From an uncultured bacterium (GTDB taxonomy: Bacteria; Verrucomicrobiota; Kiritimatiellia; RFP12; UBA1067): a DNA stretch of 27,859 bases. The stretch is taken from positions 1-27,859 of the forward strand of contig CACZAK010000082.1 of the NCBI GenBank assembly GCA_902779075.1, given 5' to 3'. The notes below the pieces were generated by a model, which searched no databases, had not been told where the DNA came from, and saw nothing but the letters and a program-made list of their open reading frames with translations. The position numbers and the translations under genes are program-made. Below, piece after piece: positions 1 to 8,718 of this stretch; the first letter of the stretch is position 1, and every line of letters begins with the position of its first letter.

Positions 1-228
1 CCTTCCGTCGCTTGCGTTCCTAACTGACTGTCGATTTCTTGTCAGCGCGAACTCCTTTCATTTCGCAAGTTGCTATCGAGCCTTACTTGGCGCACCATGG
101 CGTTTTTTCTTTCCACTGGCTGGTGTTGAAGTTGTCCGAGCCTACCATGAGCCCGAAACACCCAAAAGTATAACATGGTCCGTTTCCCGTTCGCAATGCC
201 AAAACCTTGTAAATCTATAAAGTTGTAC
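1..228. other. Left edge without a recognisable gene
   Basis: No convincing coding frame, RNA gene or repeat is visible here. The open frames that cross it on the minus strand run antisense into the regulator gene and look like shadows. Confidence 0.4.
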
Positions 229-258
229 TTGCACAATCTGAAAGTAAAATGATATACT
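229..258 (+). promoter_or_regulatory. Sigma70-type promoter of the XylR-like regulator, predicting a leaderless mRNA
   Basis: A -35 box TTGCAC (229-234), an 18-bp spacer and a -10 box TATACT (253-258) are preceded by an extended TG motif (250-251). A start about 7 bp after the -10 box falls on the ATG at 265. No Shine-Dalgarno sequence is present, which fits a leaderless transcript. Confidence 0.6.
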
Positions 259-264
259 CACGGC

Positions 265-1428
265 ATGAAACAGATTGCGATCATCGTAGAGAACTTCCGC
301 CCGTGGGCGCGTGAGGTCGTAAATGGCATCGCCGCGTTCGCACAGGAGCGGCGAGACTGGATACTCCGGCCGTTCAGCACGCAGACGGCGCCCGCCGCGA
401 AGCTGCGCGGGTTCGACGGCATCATCGCACGCATCCTCGACGACGCCATGGCAAAACGGCTGGCTAAGACCGGCATCCCCGCCGTGGACATCGTGTGCCT
501 GAAGCCGCGAATGGGGTTTGCAAGCGTCGAAACGGACCACCGTGCCATTGGACGAATGGCGCGCGAGTTTTTCACGTCGCGCGGATTTGTCAACTTCGCC
601 TACTGCGGTATGCCGGGAATCGCGTTCTCCGACAAGCGTCAGGCTGCGTTCGCCGACCCGGAAACGCATGTGTTCGTGCCAAGCAGGAAACCATACGTCG
701 GCAAGGGCGATTTCTACTCCGAACGGATTGACCGCCTGCCGGACGGGAACGCGATGAAGAAATGGCTGTTAGGCCTTCCCAAGCCGATCGGCGTGTTCTG
801 CTGCAACGACCTGCGGGCCGTCCAGCTGGAGCGGATTGCCATCGACTGCGGCCTCCGCGTCCCGAAGGACATCGCCGTCCTCGGCGTGGACAACGACACG
901 ATGCTCTGTTCGTTCGCGGAAATCCCGCTTTCGAGCATCCTCCCCAATTCGTTCAAGGTCGGATACGACGCGGCGCGCATCCTTTCGGCAATCATGGCGC
1001 AACGGATCGCCGAAAAGCCGCACAGAGTCCATTCCGTGCCGCCGGGGAAACTCGTGGAGCGGATGTCAACGGAGTTCATGCCCGTCAATCCTCCCTGGCT
1101 CGGAAAAGTGCTGATGCACATTGAGGCGAACATGCGCCGCCCAATCGGCGCTCAGGAGATATTCGACCTCGCAGAACGTTCCGGGACATACGTTGAACAA
1201 ATATTCAAGCGCAAACTCGGAAAATCGGTGCAGTCATACGTTACGGCGACCAAGATGCGCGAGGCGAAGCGATTGCTCGGCGACAACCATCTGCGCATTT
1301 CGGAAATCGCCTACCAGTGCGGCTTCTCCTCGCCGCAGTACTTCTGCCGCACGTTCACCGCTCACTTCGGAATGAGCCCCAAGGCATATCGTATCACCAA
1401 ACCACAATTGAGAAGTGGCCGAATTTAG
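265..1428 (+). CDS. XylR-like transcriptional regulator (LacI-type sensor fused to AraC HTH)
   Basis: This 387-residue protein is a sugar-responsive DNA-binding regulator of the hybrid XylR type. Residues 1 to about 270 form a LacI/periplasmic-binding-protein-like sensor; the N-terminus lacks the LacI helix-turn-helix and starts directly with the first beta strand (KQIAIIVENF). Residues about 285-380 are a full AraC double helix-turn-helix, with recognisable RISEIAYQCGFSSPQYFCRTF and GMSPKAYR motifs. Family length is usually 380-400, so it is intact. It converges on the minus-strand saccharide-degradation block, which it may control; that target is inferred from neighbourhood only. The ATG start follows directly from the promoter position. 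The ligand cannot be read from the sequence. Confidence 0.9.
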   Translation: MKQIAIIVENFRPWAREVVNGIAAFAQERRDWILRPFSTQTAPAAKLRGFDGIIARILDDAMAKRLAKTGIPAVDIVCLKPRMGFASVETDHRAIGRMAREFFTSRGFVNFAYCGMPGIAFSDKRQAAFADPETHVFVPSRKPYVGKGDFYSERIDRLPDGNAMKKWLLGLPKPIGVFCCNDLRAVQLERIAIDCGLRVPKDIAVLGVDNDTMLCSFAEIPLSSILPNSFKVGYDAARILSAIMAQRIAEKPHRVHSVPPGKLVERMSTEFMPVNPPWLGKVLMHIEANMRRPIGAQEIFDLAERSGTYVEQIFKRKLGKSVQSYVTATKMREAKRLLGDNHLRISEIAYQCGFSSPQYFCRTFTAHFGMSPKAYRITKPQLRSGRI

Positions 1429-1444
1429 TTTCATGTTACGCCTT

Positions 1445-1573
1445 TCAACATTTACAGCGGATGAGCGGCAGAGGGCCGGCGTTCGGACCGGGACGCAGAT
1501 TCACCTTGACCGGCTTTCCGTCGCGCCATTCGCAGTCAACCTCCCATCCGCCGCGCGCGCAAAGGCCGCAGAG
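1445..1573 (-). pseudogene. Remnant of a hydrolase C-terminus (GH95-like tail)
   Basis: A 42-codon open frame, closed by TGA at both ends and without a start, encodes WEVDCEWRDGKPVKVNLRPG. This resembles the C-terminal strand region of GH95 fucosidase-type hydrolases (GG[FW]EVD..W.DGK). It overlaps the end of the DUF4450 gene in a different frame. It is either the leftover of a deleted neighbour or the true tail of the DUF4450 gene displaced by a frameshift. The first is favoured, because the DUF4450 protein already ends in the expected place (IIGILAVTLYREA). Confidence 0.45.
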
Positions 1574-4263
1574 TCAACGCCAAACGACATCGGCAGCTTA
1601 GGATTCACCGGAATCCCGCCAAACGCGGACGCCGCCTCGCGGTACAGCGTGACGGCGAGGATGCCGATGATCGTCTCCTTTCCGCAGCAGACGAGGCGTA
1701 GGCTTTTCAATTCCTTCGACGGGTCGAGCGTGATCGCGTGGACGTTCGCGTGCGCCGTTTCGCCGAACATGACGGGGTTCCCCTTCACCGCATACGGCTT
1801 GTTGTCGCGAGACGGAACGTAGTACGCCCATTGTCCCGTGCTGTAGTTCAGCCAGTCGTCGCAGTTGTCCGGCGGCAGAAGCGACAGGGTTTGGGACGTT
1901 CCGTCTGCATACTCCACAACCACCTTCGCCGCGTCCACCCACGCGATGTTCGGGTTCGTGGAAAGCGCACTGAGGAACGCGAGTTTCTGGGCGCGGCCCG
2001 AGAGCGGCAACGTCACTTCGTCAGGAAATGTGTTGAAGAGCGAAGCGAACACGGAGTTGCGGCTGTCCTTCGGGCCGAGACGGAACGTCGGGCCGTACTT
2101 CGTCTTGAGAACACCGTCCGCCGGCCAATCGAGCTTCTTCGGGATGTAATAGTCCTTGGGCCAGTGTCGGTTGTTGACGGCCTCGTGCCGTTCCCACCAT
2201 GAACGTCCGTTCCCCACGACAGTGCTGTTGCGGACGACTGGCGAATACTTGCGCGCGTGCAGAAGGCGCCAGTCCTGGTTGAACGCGGCGGAGATATCCA
2301 CGTAGTCCGCCGTCGTACCGACAGGAACGGTGCAGTCCGACCCTTCGCCCTTCACCTTGCCCCAGCGCGTATGCGGTTTGGGAAGCGTCGCCCCAACGAA
2401 CGTGGGCTGCGGCGTGGAAAGAATCGTGGCGTGCACGCCGCCCATCACCTTCACGCCGTCCTTGCGCGTCCACACGTACGAAACGGTCGGCGACGTGATC
2501 CGCGCCGCGTCCCACGACTCCGGGAACGACGGCTCGACCGCCTTGCCGTCACGTACGCCGAAGACGCCTTCCACAACGGCGCGCAGGAACACGGCGACGG
2601 TATCTGCAAAGTCGTATCCATAAGGCGCGGCAAGGTCGAAGTCGAGGTCGCAAACCGTCGTGCCCGGGCCGCACTTGACGCCGCGCGCCGAGACCTCTGC
2701 GGCCGAGTGCAGGTTCCGCCAGCCGAGTTCCGGCTCGCCCGTAAGGTAGCAGGCGAGCGCCCAGTGGAAGTTCTCGTTCTGATAGCGTCCGCACGACGAG
2801 TAGAACAGCGGCAGCCTGTTCGACGAATAGAGGAAGACCTCGCCGTCGTCGGTGAAGTACGAGGGGATGTTGTCCTCCACCCAGTAAACCGCGCGGCGGT
2901 TGCGCGCGAGGTCGGACGGCAGGCTGTCGATGGCCGTATAGACGGTGGAGAGGTCGGGACATCCCACAAGACGCTTCTGCGCGTAGCGCTCGCGGTATTC
3001 GCCCCACACGCCTTCCCCTTCGTCCCAGAGCTGGGCGGCGATTGCAGCTTCGACGGTCTTGGCGCGGGCGGCAAAATACGCCGCGTCGTCCGACTTGCCG
3101 AGTTTCACCGCGATCTCGGACATCGTACGGCAGGCGAACGCGACATAGGAGGACGCGATCGTGGCCGCGCCGCCGCCGCACCATTTGTTGTCGGTGTTCC
3201 AGGCGTTCAGCCAGTTTTCGTAGAGGTCTGTCCCCGGCACCTTCATCTTCGCGTCCATCCAGGCGAGGTGTCGCTTGACGCCCTCGTAGGCGCATTCGCG
3301 CATGAAGTCGTCATCGCCGGTCCAGCGCCAGTAGCGCAGCACGGAATCCACGAACACCTCGCACATGTTGTAGGTCTGGTCCTTGTGGGGCATGCAGGGA
3401 ATGCGTCCGTCGGGCTTCTGCGCGGCGAAGAACATGCGGGCGTTCTCCTTGAAGCGTTCGTTCCACGCCGTCGCAAGGCAGACGTAGCCCACGCGCCATC
3501 CGGCATACGGCACGCGCCAGTTCGTCGCCCCGGACGTAATGGCACGTCCCTCGAAGATGGCGTCCGCCGCGACGAGCTGACAGGGAAGCAGCGAATCGAG
3601 GACGGGATCAGGCGTCTTGATTTCAATCGTACGCGCAATGCGCTCCACGCGGTCCGTGGCGGCGACGAAAGCGGCGGCGGTGTCGGGACCGGCCGGACGT
3701 GGCAGGGCCTTACGCACGAAATCGTAGTAGGTGCGTCCGTCCTTCTCGGTCTTCGCCGCGAGCGCCCATTCGCCGTCGAACGTCGGCGGCAAATCGCCCG
3801 TGACCTCCACGAGGAGCCCGTCGGATGACGCGCTCCGCACCATCTTGACCGACCCCTTCCCCTTGAGGTCGTATTCGGCGCGTCCCCACACATACCGGAA
3901 CGTCACGTCCTCCGTGCCATCGCCGAACGAAAGGACACCGCGCGCCTTCTTGTCCAGACGCATGCCGTTGAACACCTTGAGGGCGACCTTCGGACGATCG
4001 CTCGTGCTCGGCATGGAGCGCTTCGGCTGGCGAATGTCGTCATCGCCGTGCCATCCGTAGAGCGGGCGCATGAATTCGGACGCGCCGTTCCTGATCTCAA
4101 ATCCGCCCGGCACGGGCGTATAGCGTTGCTGCACGGCAGGCACCGCCGCAGACGAAGCGGCGCTTGCGCTCTTGCGACTCGCCGGAAACGGCTCAACGGG
4201 CACCGCGCCTTTCGCCACCGCACATATTGCCGTAGCCACTGCAAATGTCACCAGTTTTTTCAT
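1501..4263 (-). CDS. Secreted DUF4450-type six-hairpin glycosidase-like protein
   Basis: The 920-residue protein begins with a signal peptide (KKLVTFAVATAICAVAKGAV). Residues about 45-190 match the DUF4450-type N-terminal beta domain (YTPVPGGFEIRNG, RPLYGWHG). Residues about 220-600 form an (alpha/alpha)6 six-hairpin barrel with motifs such as NWRVPYAGWRVGY, NMCEVFVDSVLRYWRW, YENWLNAWNTDN and NENFHWALACYL. The C-terminal 250 residues are a beta-rich accessory domain. It is expected to act on glycans in the periplasm or outside the cell, but substrate and catalytic residues cannot be assigned. The last 25 residues or so (after TLYREA) look non-native, because a different frame there encodes a hydrolase-like tail. 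It is the last gene of the minus-strand block, 54 bp after the DUF4838 gene. Confidence 0.75.
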   Translation of the reverse strand: MKKLVTFAVATAICAVAKGAVPVEPFPASRKSASAASSAAVPAVQQRYTPVPGGFEIRNGASEFMRPLYGWHGDDDIRQPKRSMPSTSDRPKVALKVFNGMRLDKKARGVLSFGDGTEDVTFRYVWGRAEYDLKGKGSVKMVRSASSDGLLVEVTGDLPPTFDGEWALAAKTEKDGRTYYDFVRKALPRPAGPDTAAAFVAATDRVERIARTIEIKTPDPVLDSLLPCQLVAADAIFEGRAITSGATNWRVPYAGWRVGYVCLATAWNERFKENARMFFAAQKPDGRIPCMPHKDQTYNMCEVFVDSVLRYWRWTGDDDFMRECAYEGVKRHLAWMDAKMKVPGTDLYENWLNAWNTDNKWCGGGAATIASSYVAFACRTMSEIAVKLGKSDDAAYFAARAKTVEAAIAAQLWDEGEGVWGEYRERYAQKRLVGCPDLSTVYTAIDSLPSDLARNRRAVYWVEDNIPSYFTDDGEVFLYSSNRLPLFYSSCGRYQNENFHWALACYLTGEPELGWRNLHSAAEVSARGVKCGPGTTVCDLDFDLAAPYGYDFADTVAVFLRAVVEGVFGVRDGKAVEPSFPESWDAARITSPTVSYVWTRKDGVKVMGGVHATILSTPQPTFVGATLPKPHTRWGKVKGEGSDCTVPVGTTADYVDISAAFNQDWRLLHARKYSPVVRNSTVVGNGRSWWERHEAVNNRHWPKDYYIPKKLDWPADGVLKTKYGPTFRLGPKDSRNSVFASLFNTFPDEVTLPLSGRAQKLAFLSALSTNPNIAWVDAAKVVVEYADGTSQTLSLLPPDNCDDWLNYSTGQWAYYVPSRDNKPYAVKGNPVMFGETAHANVHAITLDPSKELKSLRLVCCGKETIIGILAVTLYREAASAFGGIPVNPKLPMSFGVDSAAFARAADGRLTANGATESRSR

Positions 4264-4317
4264 GTTCTTTTACCAACCACTTCCACATCCTCGCACATGT
4301 ACCATCGCCGTGGGAGT

Positions 4318-6183
4318 TCATTTTGGACGCGCGGCGTACTCGCCCTTCGCCAGCTTCCGCCAGCCGCGCACAATGGGCACGTGGCGGCGGTTCACGGTGC
4401 TGTTCGAGATGCGTATGTCCTTCGCCTCGTCCAGACGCGCGAGAAGCGACTGTGCGAGCCGCTGCATTTCAGGCGACGGCGAGGTATTGGGCGGAAGCTC
4501 GCTCCAGAGGCGCTCCAGCCGCATGTAGTCGAAGGAAAGTGCCGTCATCCGCACGTTGTAGGAATAGACGGGCGGATCGCCCGCCACGGCCTCCACTGCC
4601 TTCTTCATCTGCGCCTGCGCCCACGCCACGAACTCGTCGTCGAGCGACTCGCGGCATTCTTTCGACGCGACGTGCTGGTAGATGCTCAGCCTGCGCGACG
4701 GATTCGCCTTGAAATACGCCGCCTCGCGACGGTGCGCCTCGTCGAACACCGCGCGAACGAACGGCGCGCCCTTGCCGTAGTAGCCGTTGAAGAAGTCGGC
4801 GATCAGCGGCTCCGCCGGCAGTTCCGGATTCCACATCCACTTCAGGAGCAGCCAGGCCTTCAGCTCGGCGAAGCCCACGTGACGTCCCTGGCAGCCGCCC
4901 TGCTCGAACAGCATCTTCACGCCGTGGTCGCGGAAGAACTTCACGTTCTCCTGAAGCGTGTACACGTTCGGGAACGGATGCGGATAGCAGAGGAAGTCCG
5001 TGGTATAGTCCCACACGTAGAGCCAGTCCGTGAGCTTGTTCCATCCCTCAAGGTCCTTGACGAAGGACACGTTCTGCGTGTACGGACTCTTGTCGAGTGG
5101 GCGCGAGAAGTCGCATTCGATCGAGCAGAGGCAGGGGATCACGTTGTGGCACAGCTTCGTCTTCTTCGGCGGCTTGCGCGTGTACTGGTAGGCAAGCGTC
5201 TCGATGCACTTGCCGGGGAACTCCCGCTCCACAGCCTCCGCGATGGCGTTCACGAAGCGGATCATCGTCCCCGCGTGGCTCCCTTCCTCGGCGTCCACCG
5301 CCGCGCAATTCGTACACGTGCAGAAGTTGTACCAGTCGTTCTGGCTCACGCCGTAGAATTTCGCGTCCGGGTCCTTGCGGATGCGCGCGAGCACGTTGGA
5401 GGTCACGATGCGCAGAACGTCGGGGTTCGTGAGGCAGAGCTGCGTCCGCTCCTTGAGGCGCCTCCCCTTCACGAGGCTGAAGTACTCGGGATGCGCGTCG
5501 AAGTACTTCTCCGGCGGCAGAAGCGTGTTGAACGTGTGGCAGTTGCCGAGGCCCCCGCCGAACCGCCACGTGTTGCCGCCGTGCCGTTCCTGCTGTCCGT
5601 GCCCGATGCCGTTTCCGCGGTTGCGCGCGGCGAAGTCGCCGTTGCGGCAATCGAACCACAGGGCGTCGCGGCAGGGGAACGCGGGCCTCTGGATATCGCT
5701 GAGGTCATCCGGCACCGAGAACGCATCGCGCTTTGGCACGACCGTGTGCCACGAGGCGTACCAGCGGCAGCCACCAAAGCGCTCCAACAGCTCGTAGACG
5801 CCGTAAAGGACGCCGCGTACATCCGATCCCACGACGAGCAGATGGGGGCCGCGCGTCTTGAGGTAGAAGCCGTCGTCACCCAGCTCTTGCTGCACATTAA
5901 CGGGAATCGTGTACTTCGTACGGCCAAGCACAATCGCCTTGGCAGGCGGCTGCGGCTGGTCGTCCGTCACAATCGGCAGTTCCACGTCCGTCATGCGCCT
6001 GACGTGTTCGCGCAGCTCCTCGGCGGCGTACACCACCGAGGGCGAGGCGTCCGCCGCGCGCAGAATCGCATATTCCGGCGCGCGCCCGCGCACCGCGAGG
6101 TCAAGCGTCCCCGCCGCCATGGCACAGGTCGCGAAAGCGGACACACCCGCCGCCGCAAGGAGCATGAAATATTTTCTGGACAT
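4318..6183 (-). CDS. Secreted DUF4838-domain protein (GH20-like N-terminal domain)
   Basis: The start was placed at the ATG at 6183 because a GGAGGA ribosome site lies 7 bp upstream and a clear signal peptide follows (SRKYFMLLAAAGVSAFATC). The longer frame would start at a GTG with no signal sequence. The mature N-terminus (PSVVYAAEELREHVRRMTDVELPIV) is the GH20b-like alpha/beta domain that precedes catalytic domains in many glycosidases. The remainder is DUF4838, with WYASWHTVVPK, NDWYNFCTCTNC and FEQGGCQGRHVGFAELKAWL as visible landmarks. DUF4838 proteins of PVC bacteria and Bacteroidota are presumed exported glycoside hydrolases of unknown specificity. Length of about 621 residues is normal. 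It lies in the same direction as the genes before and after it. Confidence 0.85.
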   Translation of the reverse strand: MSRKYFMLLAAAGVSAFATCAMAAGTLDLAVRGRAPEYAILRAADASPSVVYAAEELREHVRRMTDVELPIVTDDQPQPPAKAIVLGRTKYTIPVNVQQELGDDGFYLKTRGPHLLVVGSDVRGVLYGVYELLERFGGCRWYASWHTVVPKRDAFSVPDDLSDIQRPAFPCRDALWFDCRNGDFAARNRGNGIGHGQQERHGGNTWRFGGGLGNCHTFNTLLPPEKYFDAHPEYFSLVKGRRLKERTQLCLTNPDVLRIVTSNVLARIRKDPDAKFYGVSQNDWYNFCTCTNCAAVDAEEGSHAGTMIRFVNAIAEAVEREFPGKCIETLAYQYTRKPPKKTKLCHNVIPCLCSIECDFSRPLDKSPYTQNVSFVKDLEGWNKLTDWLYVWDYTTDFLCYPHPFPNVYTLQENVKFFRDHGVKMLFEQGGCQGRHVGFAELKAWLLLKWMWNPELPAEPLIADFFNGYYGKGAPFVRAVFDEAHRREAAYFKANPSRRLSIYQHVASKECRESLDDEFVAWAQAQMKKAVEAVAGDPPVYSYNVRMTALSFDYMRLERLWSELPPNTSPSPEMQRLAQSLLARLDEAKDIRISNSTVNRRHVPIVRGWRKLAKGEYAARPK

Positions 6184-6282
6184 TTGGGGTCCTCCCATAA
6201 TCTTTGACGATTGACTTTCGTGCCTGACTCCGCACACACCAAAACCGACACGGCTACTTGTCGTAAATCTTCTTGCCAGTTC

Positions 6283-8433
6283 TCATTCCCCCGCCGGAGC
6301 CACGGCGAAACCGTCGGCAACAACGTAGCCCTTGGACTTTGCGGGCAGCAGCTTGAGCGTGGCGCCGGGCGCGAGATCGAACTCACCGAGTTTCCTCCAT
6401 GTGCCGTCGGCAATGGCCTGGTCGATCGTGAACGTCTCCACACGCCCTCCGCTCGTCAGCTCGCACACCGTCTTGGAGCCAGGCTTCGCCCCCCAGCTGA
6501 ACGGCACGCGCCCCATCAGCGCATAGCGGCCCTTCTTGTCCACCGGCAGCGGATAGACGGCCGGCTCGGCTTTCTTGCCAGGGAAGTGGGCGTACTCGCC
6601 CACCTGGTCGCCGTAGTGGACATGGCGCTTCTGCCAGCCCTTTCCGAACTTCACGCCTGCCGACTCGTCGTCAACGATGCGCCAGTCCGCGAGCTTCGGG
6701 TCGGGCACCCCCGGGAACTCACCGCCCAGGCGTCCCTGAAGCTTCCGTATATGGCCGTGGGCGTATATGCCGCGCGGCGTTTCGCCGAGCTCGCGGCACA
6801 TCGCCGCCGCCTCTCCCGCGGCCACGCCGAGCTGCGCAAGAGTATTCATCACACGCGGTCCGCCAAGGCCCACGTGCGTGCAGCTGAAGCAGCGTCCGAC
6901 CATGAAGAGGTTCGTCACGTTGCGCGAATAGATGCTGCGGTACGGAATCCAGTAGCGTCCGTACGTTTCACCGTGGTCTGTCGTGCCGTGGCATGTGGTG
7001 AGGAAGTCGACGCCGGGCTTGTAGTTGTCGAAGTGGAGGTCGATGCCCCACGAACCGGAGGCGATGGCGTCGGCAAACGGACGGCGGCTCGTGACGTCCT
7101 TCTCGGAGTACACCCAGTCTCCAAGCAGGCGGCGCGACTCGCGCTTGCCAAGCAGGAACGGACAGAGGTTCAGCGCGTTGTTCGTGTTCTCCGGACGCCT
7201 CTTCGCGAGCGAGAACGCGCCGTATGTCGCGAGCAGCAGCCTGTCGCGTATCGCCTCTCCCTCGGCGATCATGTCGCGGTGGATGCCATACTCCCAGTTC
7301 CACCATCCGTTCACCGCCTCAACGCCCTGCGCGTGCGGTTCGGCCCAGGGAGCGGAGAACTCTATTGGCGCATTCGCGACCACGCTCGTCCACATGAGCG
7401 ACGCGCCAAGGGTGTCGCCATCCGCCTTCTCGGGAGCAAGCGACTCGCCGTACTCGCTCTTCGCCTCGCGGCCCATTCGCCAGTCCGCGCCCGCCCAGTA
7501 GCCGACCCATCCGTCGCCCGTCGCGTCGCAGAAAAGCGGCGCCTCGAAACGCACCACGCGGTTGCGTTTCAGGTCGAGCGCCTTCACCGCCGCAATTGTG
7601 CCGTCCGCGTTCTTCTCCACGCCGAAGGCGCGCGTGTTCACGCGCAGCGCGATGTTCGTCTCGTCCGCCACGACGCGCATGCGCCGCGCGTCGCACAGGG
7701 CGAGGTTGGCGTCGCTGTTCGTGAAGCGTCCGCGCAGCTCGCGCACGAGGTCGTAGCGCGCCTCGCCGCCGCTCCACACGCGGATTTCGGAAGATGCGTT
7801 GCCGCCGAGCACCGGACGGTCCTGCACAAGCGCCACCTTGATTCCCCTTCGCGCCGCCGCCACGGCCGCGCATGTTCCCGGCAGACCTCCGCCCACCACA
7901 ACGAAATCGGCCCTCACAGTCTCCGCCACGGGCTGCGTCTCCGGTGAGAGCGCTCCCTTCGGCGGCGCGGATTCCTGTGTCAGCACCACGCCCGCGCAAC
8001 GTCCGTCGAAACCGTCGAGGTCCGTCAGACGCACCTCGACCTCGCCCTTCTCAAGGCGCACCGCGCCGCCGCTCTCCCAATCCCATTCCGGCGCCCCCCT
8101 GCCGAACACCGTCGGCAGCGTTCTGCCGCCAATCGAAACCCTGAAGGCGCCCGCGCCGTCAACCCATTTGCGCGTGCGCACCCATACGCGCCATTCGCCG
8201 GACTCCGGCACGTCCACGCGCGCGGTCGCGTCCATCACGCGCACGCCAAGTCCATGCGCGAGCAGGTAGGGCGAGCCCATCACGTCCATAAACTGCGGGT
8301 CGAGCGACCATCCGCCAGGCTCGAAGCACTGCGGATACACATCCACGCGCGCCGCCGCGCAAACCGGGACTGCCACGCTTGCCGCAACCACGGCGCAGAA
8401 GATGGCCTTCAGCAAATCTCTCGTCACGAGCAT
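6283..8433 (-). CDS. Exported FAD-dependent oxidoreductase with C-terminal carbohydrate-binding-like domain
   Basis: The start is taken as the ATG at 8433, giving the signal peptide VTRDLLKAIFCAVVAASVAV; the seven codons further upstream open with TTG. Residues about 30-150 form a beta-sandwich domain. A Rossmann FAD-binding motif follows (ADFVVVGGGLPGTCAAVAAARRG), then GGNASSEIRVWSGG and a second FAD motif near the end of the domain (NLFMVGRCFSCTHVGLGGPRVM), typical of the FAD_oxidored (PF12831) family. The last 150 residues resemble a golvesin/CBM-like beta domain. Such proteins are common in polysaccharide loci of PVC bacteria, where they are thought to oxidise sugars; the substrate is unknown. 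The stop of the preceding Gfo/Idh/MocA stub lies about 20 bp upstream of the start. Confidence 0.85.
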   Translation of the reverse strand: MLVTRDLLKAIFCAVVAASVAVPVCAAARVDVYPQCFEPGGWSLDPQFMDVMGSPYLLAHGLGVRVMDATARVDVPESGEWRVWVRTRKWVDGAGAFRVSIGGRTLPTVFGRGAPEWDWESGGAVRLEKGEVEVRLTDLDGFDGRCAGVVLTQESAPPKGALSPETQPVAETVRADFVVVGGGLPGTCAAVAAARRGIKVALVQDRPVLGGNASSEIRVWSGGEARYDLVRELRGRFTNSDANLALCDARRMRVVADETNIALRVNTRAFGVEKNADGTIAAVKALDLKRNRVVRFEAPLFCDATGDGWVGYWAGADWRMGREAKSEYGESLAPEKADGDTLGASLMWTSVVANAPIEFSAPWAEPHAQGVEAVNGWWNWEYGIHRDMIAEGEAIRDRLLLATYGAFSLAKRRPENTNNALNLCPFLLGKRESRRLLGDWVYSEKDVTSRRPFADAIASGSWGIDLHFDNYKPGVDFLTTCHGTTDHGETYGRYWIPYRSIYSRNVTNLFMVGRCFSCTHVGLGGPRVMNTLAQLGVAAGEAAAMCRELGETPRGIYAHGHIRKLQGRLGGEFPGVPDPKLADWRIVDDESAGVKFGKGWQKRHVHYGDQVGEYAHFPGKKAEPAVYPLPVDKKGRYALMGRVPFSWGAKPGSKTVCELTSGGRVETFTIDQAIADGTWRKLGEFDLAPGATLKLLPAKSKGYVVADGFAVAPAGE

Positions 8434-8454
8434 CTTGAATTTCCCGCAAATCAA

Positions 8455-8712
8455 CTACAGATACCGTCCCCACTCCGCAAGTGCGGCCTCGCTCCAGTCA
8501 GGACGCAGCAGCGAATTCACCTCCGGCACGTTGGTGAAACGCATCGAAGCAGAGTCGAACTCCAGACGACGTCCGGGGAATCGCGTGGAGATCGTTCCCA
8601 TCAGCACCATGACCGTGAACTTTCCGGCAAGCTCGAACGGCGTGTTCGCTGGGCGCTTCTGCTGAACGGCCTGAAGGAATTCCGCCCAGTGGCTCTTGTA
8701 GCGCGTTCTCAT
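8455..8712 (-). pseudogene. C-terminal stub of a Gfo/Idh/MocA-family oxidoreductase
   Basis: The 85 codons encode only the C-terminal end of a Gfo/Idh/MocA sugar-type dehydrogenase (HWAEFLQAVQQKRPANTPFE, then RFPGRRLEFD and WSEAALAEWG). Intact family members are about 400-450 residues and start with a Rossmann NAD(P) domain, which is absent here. The stub begins 6 bp after the esterase stop codon, so a deletion of about 1 kb removed the N-terminal part and joined the remains to the esterase gene. A short translated product is possible (ATG at 8712) but could not bind cofactor. Confidence 0.8.
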
Positions 8713-8718
8713 TTTTCA

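Noticed and set aside
4048..6207. 719-codon plus-strand open frame
   Set aside because: It is the antisense shadow of the DUF4450/DUF4838 genes; composition is Arg/His-rich and no domain is recognisable. The same applies to 2257-3828, 6211-7947 and 12568-13827.
8170..8182. GTGCGCAC palindrome core inside the FAD oxidoreductase gene
   Set aside because: It is a single coding occurrence in GC-rich sequence without periodic neighbours, so it is not counted with the array.
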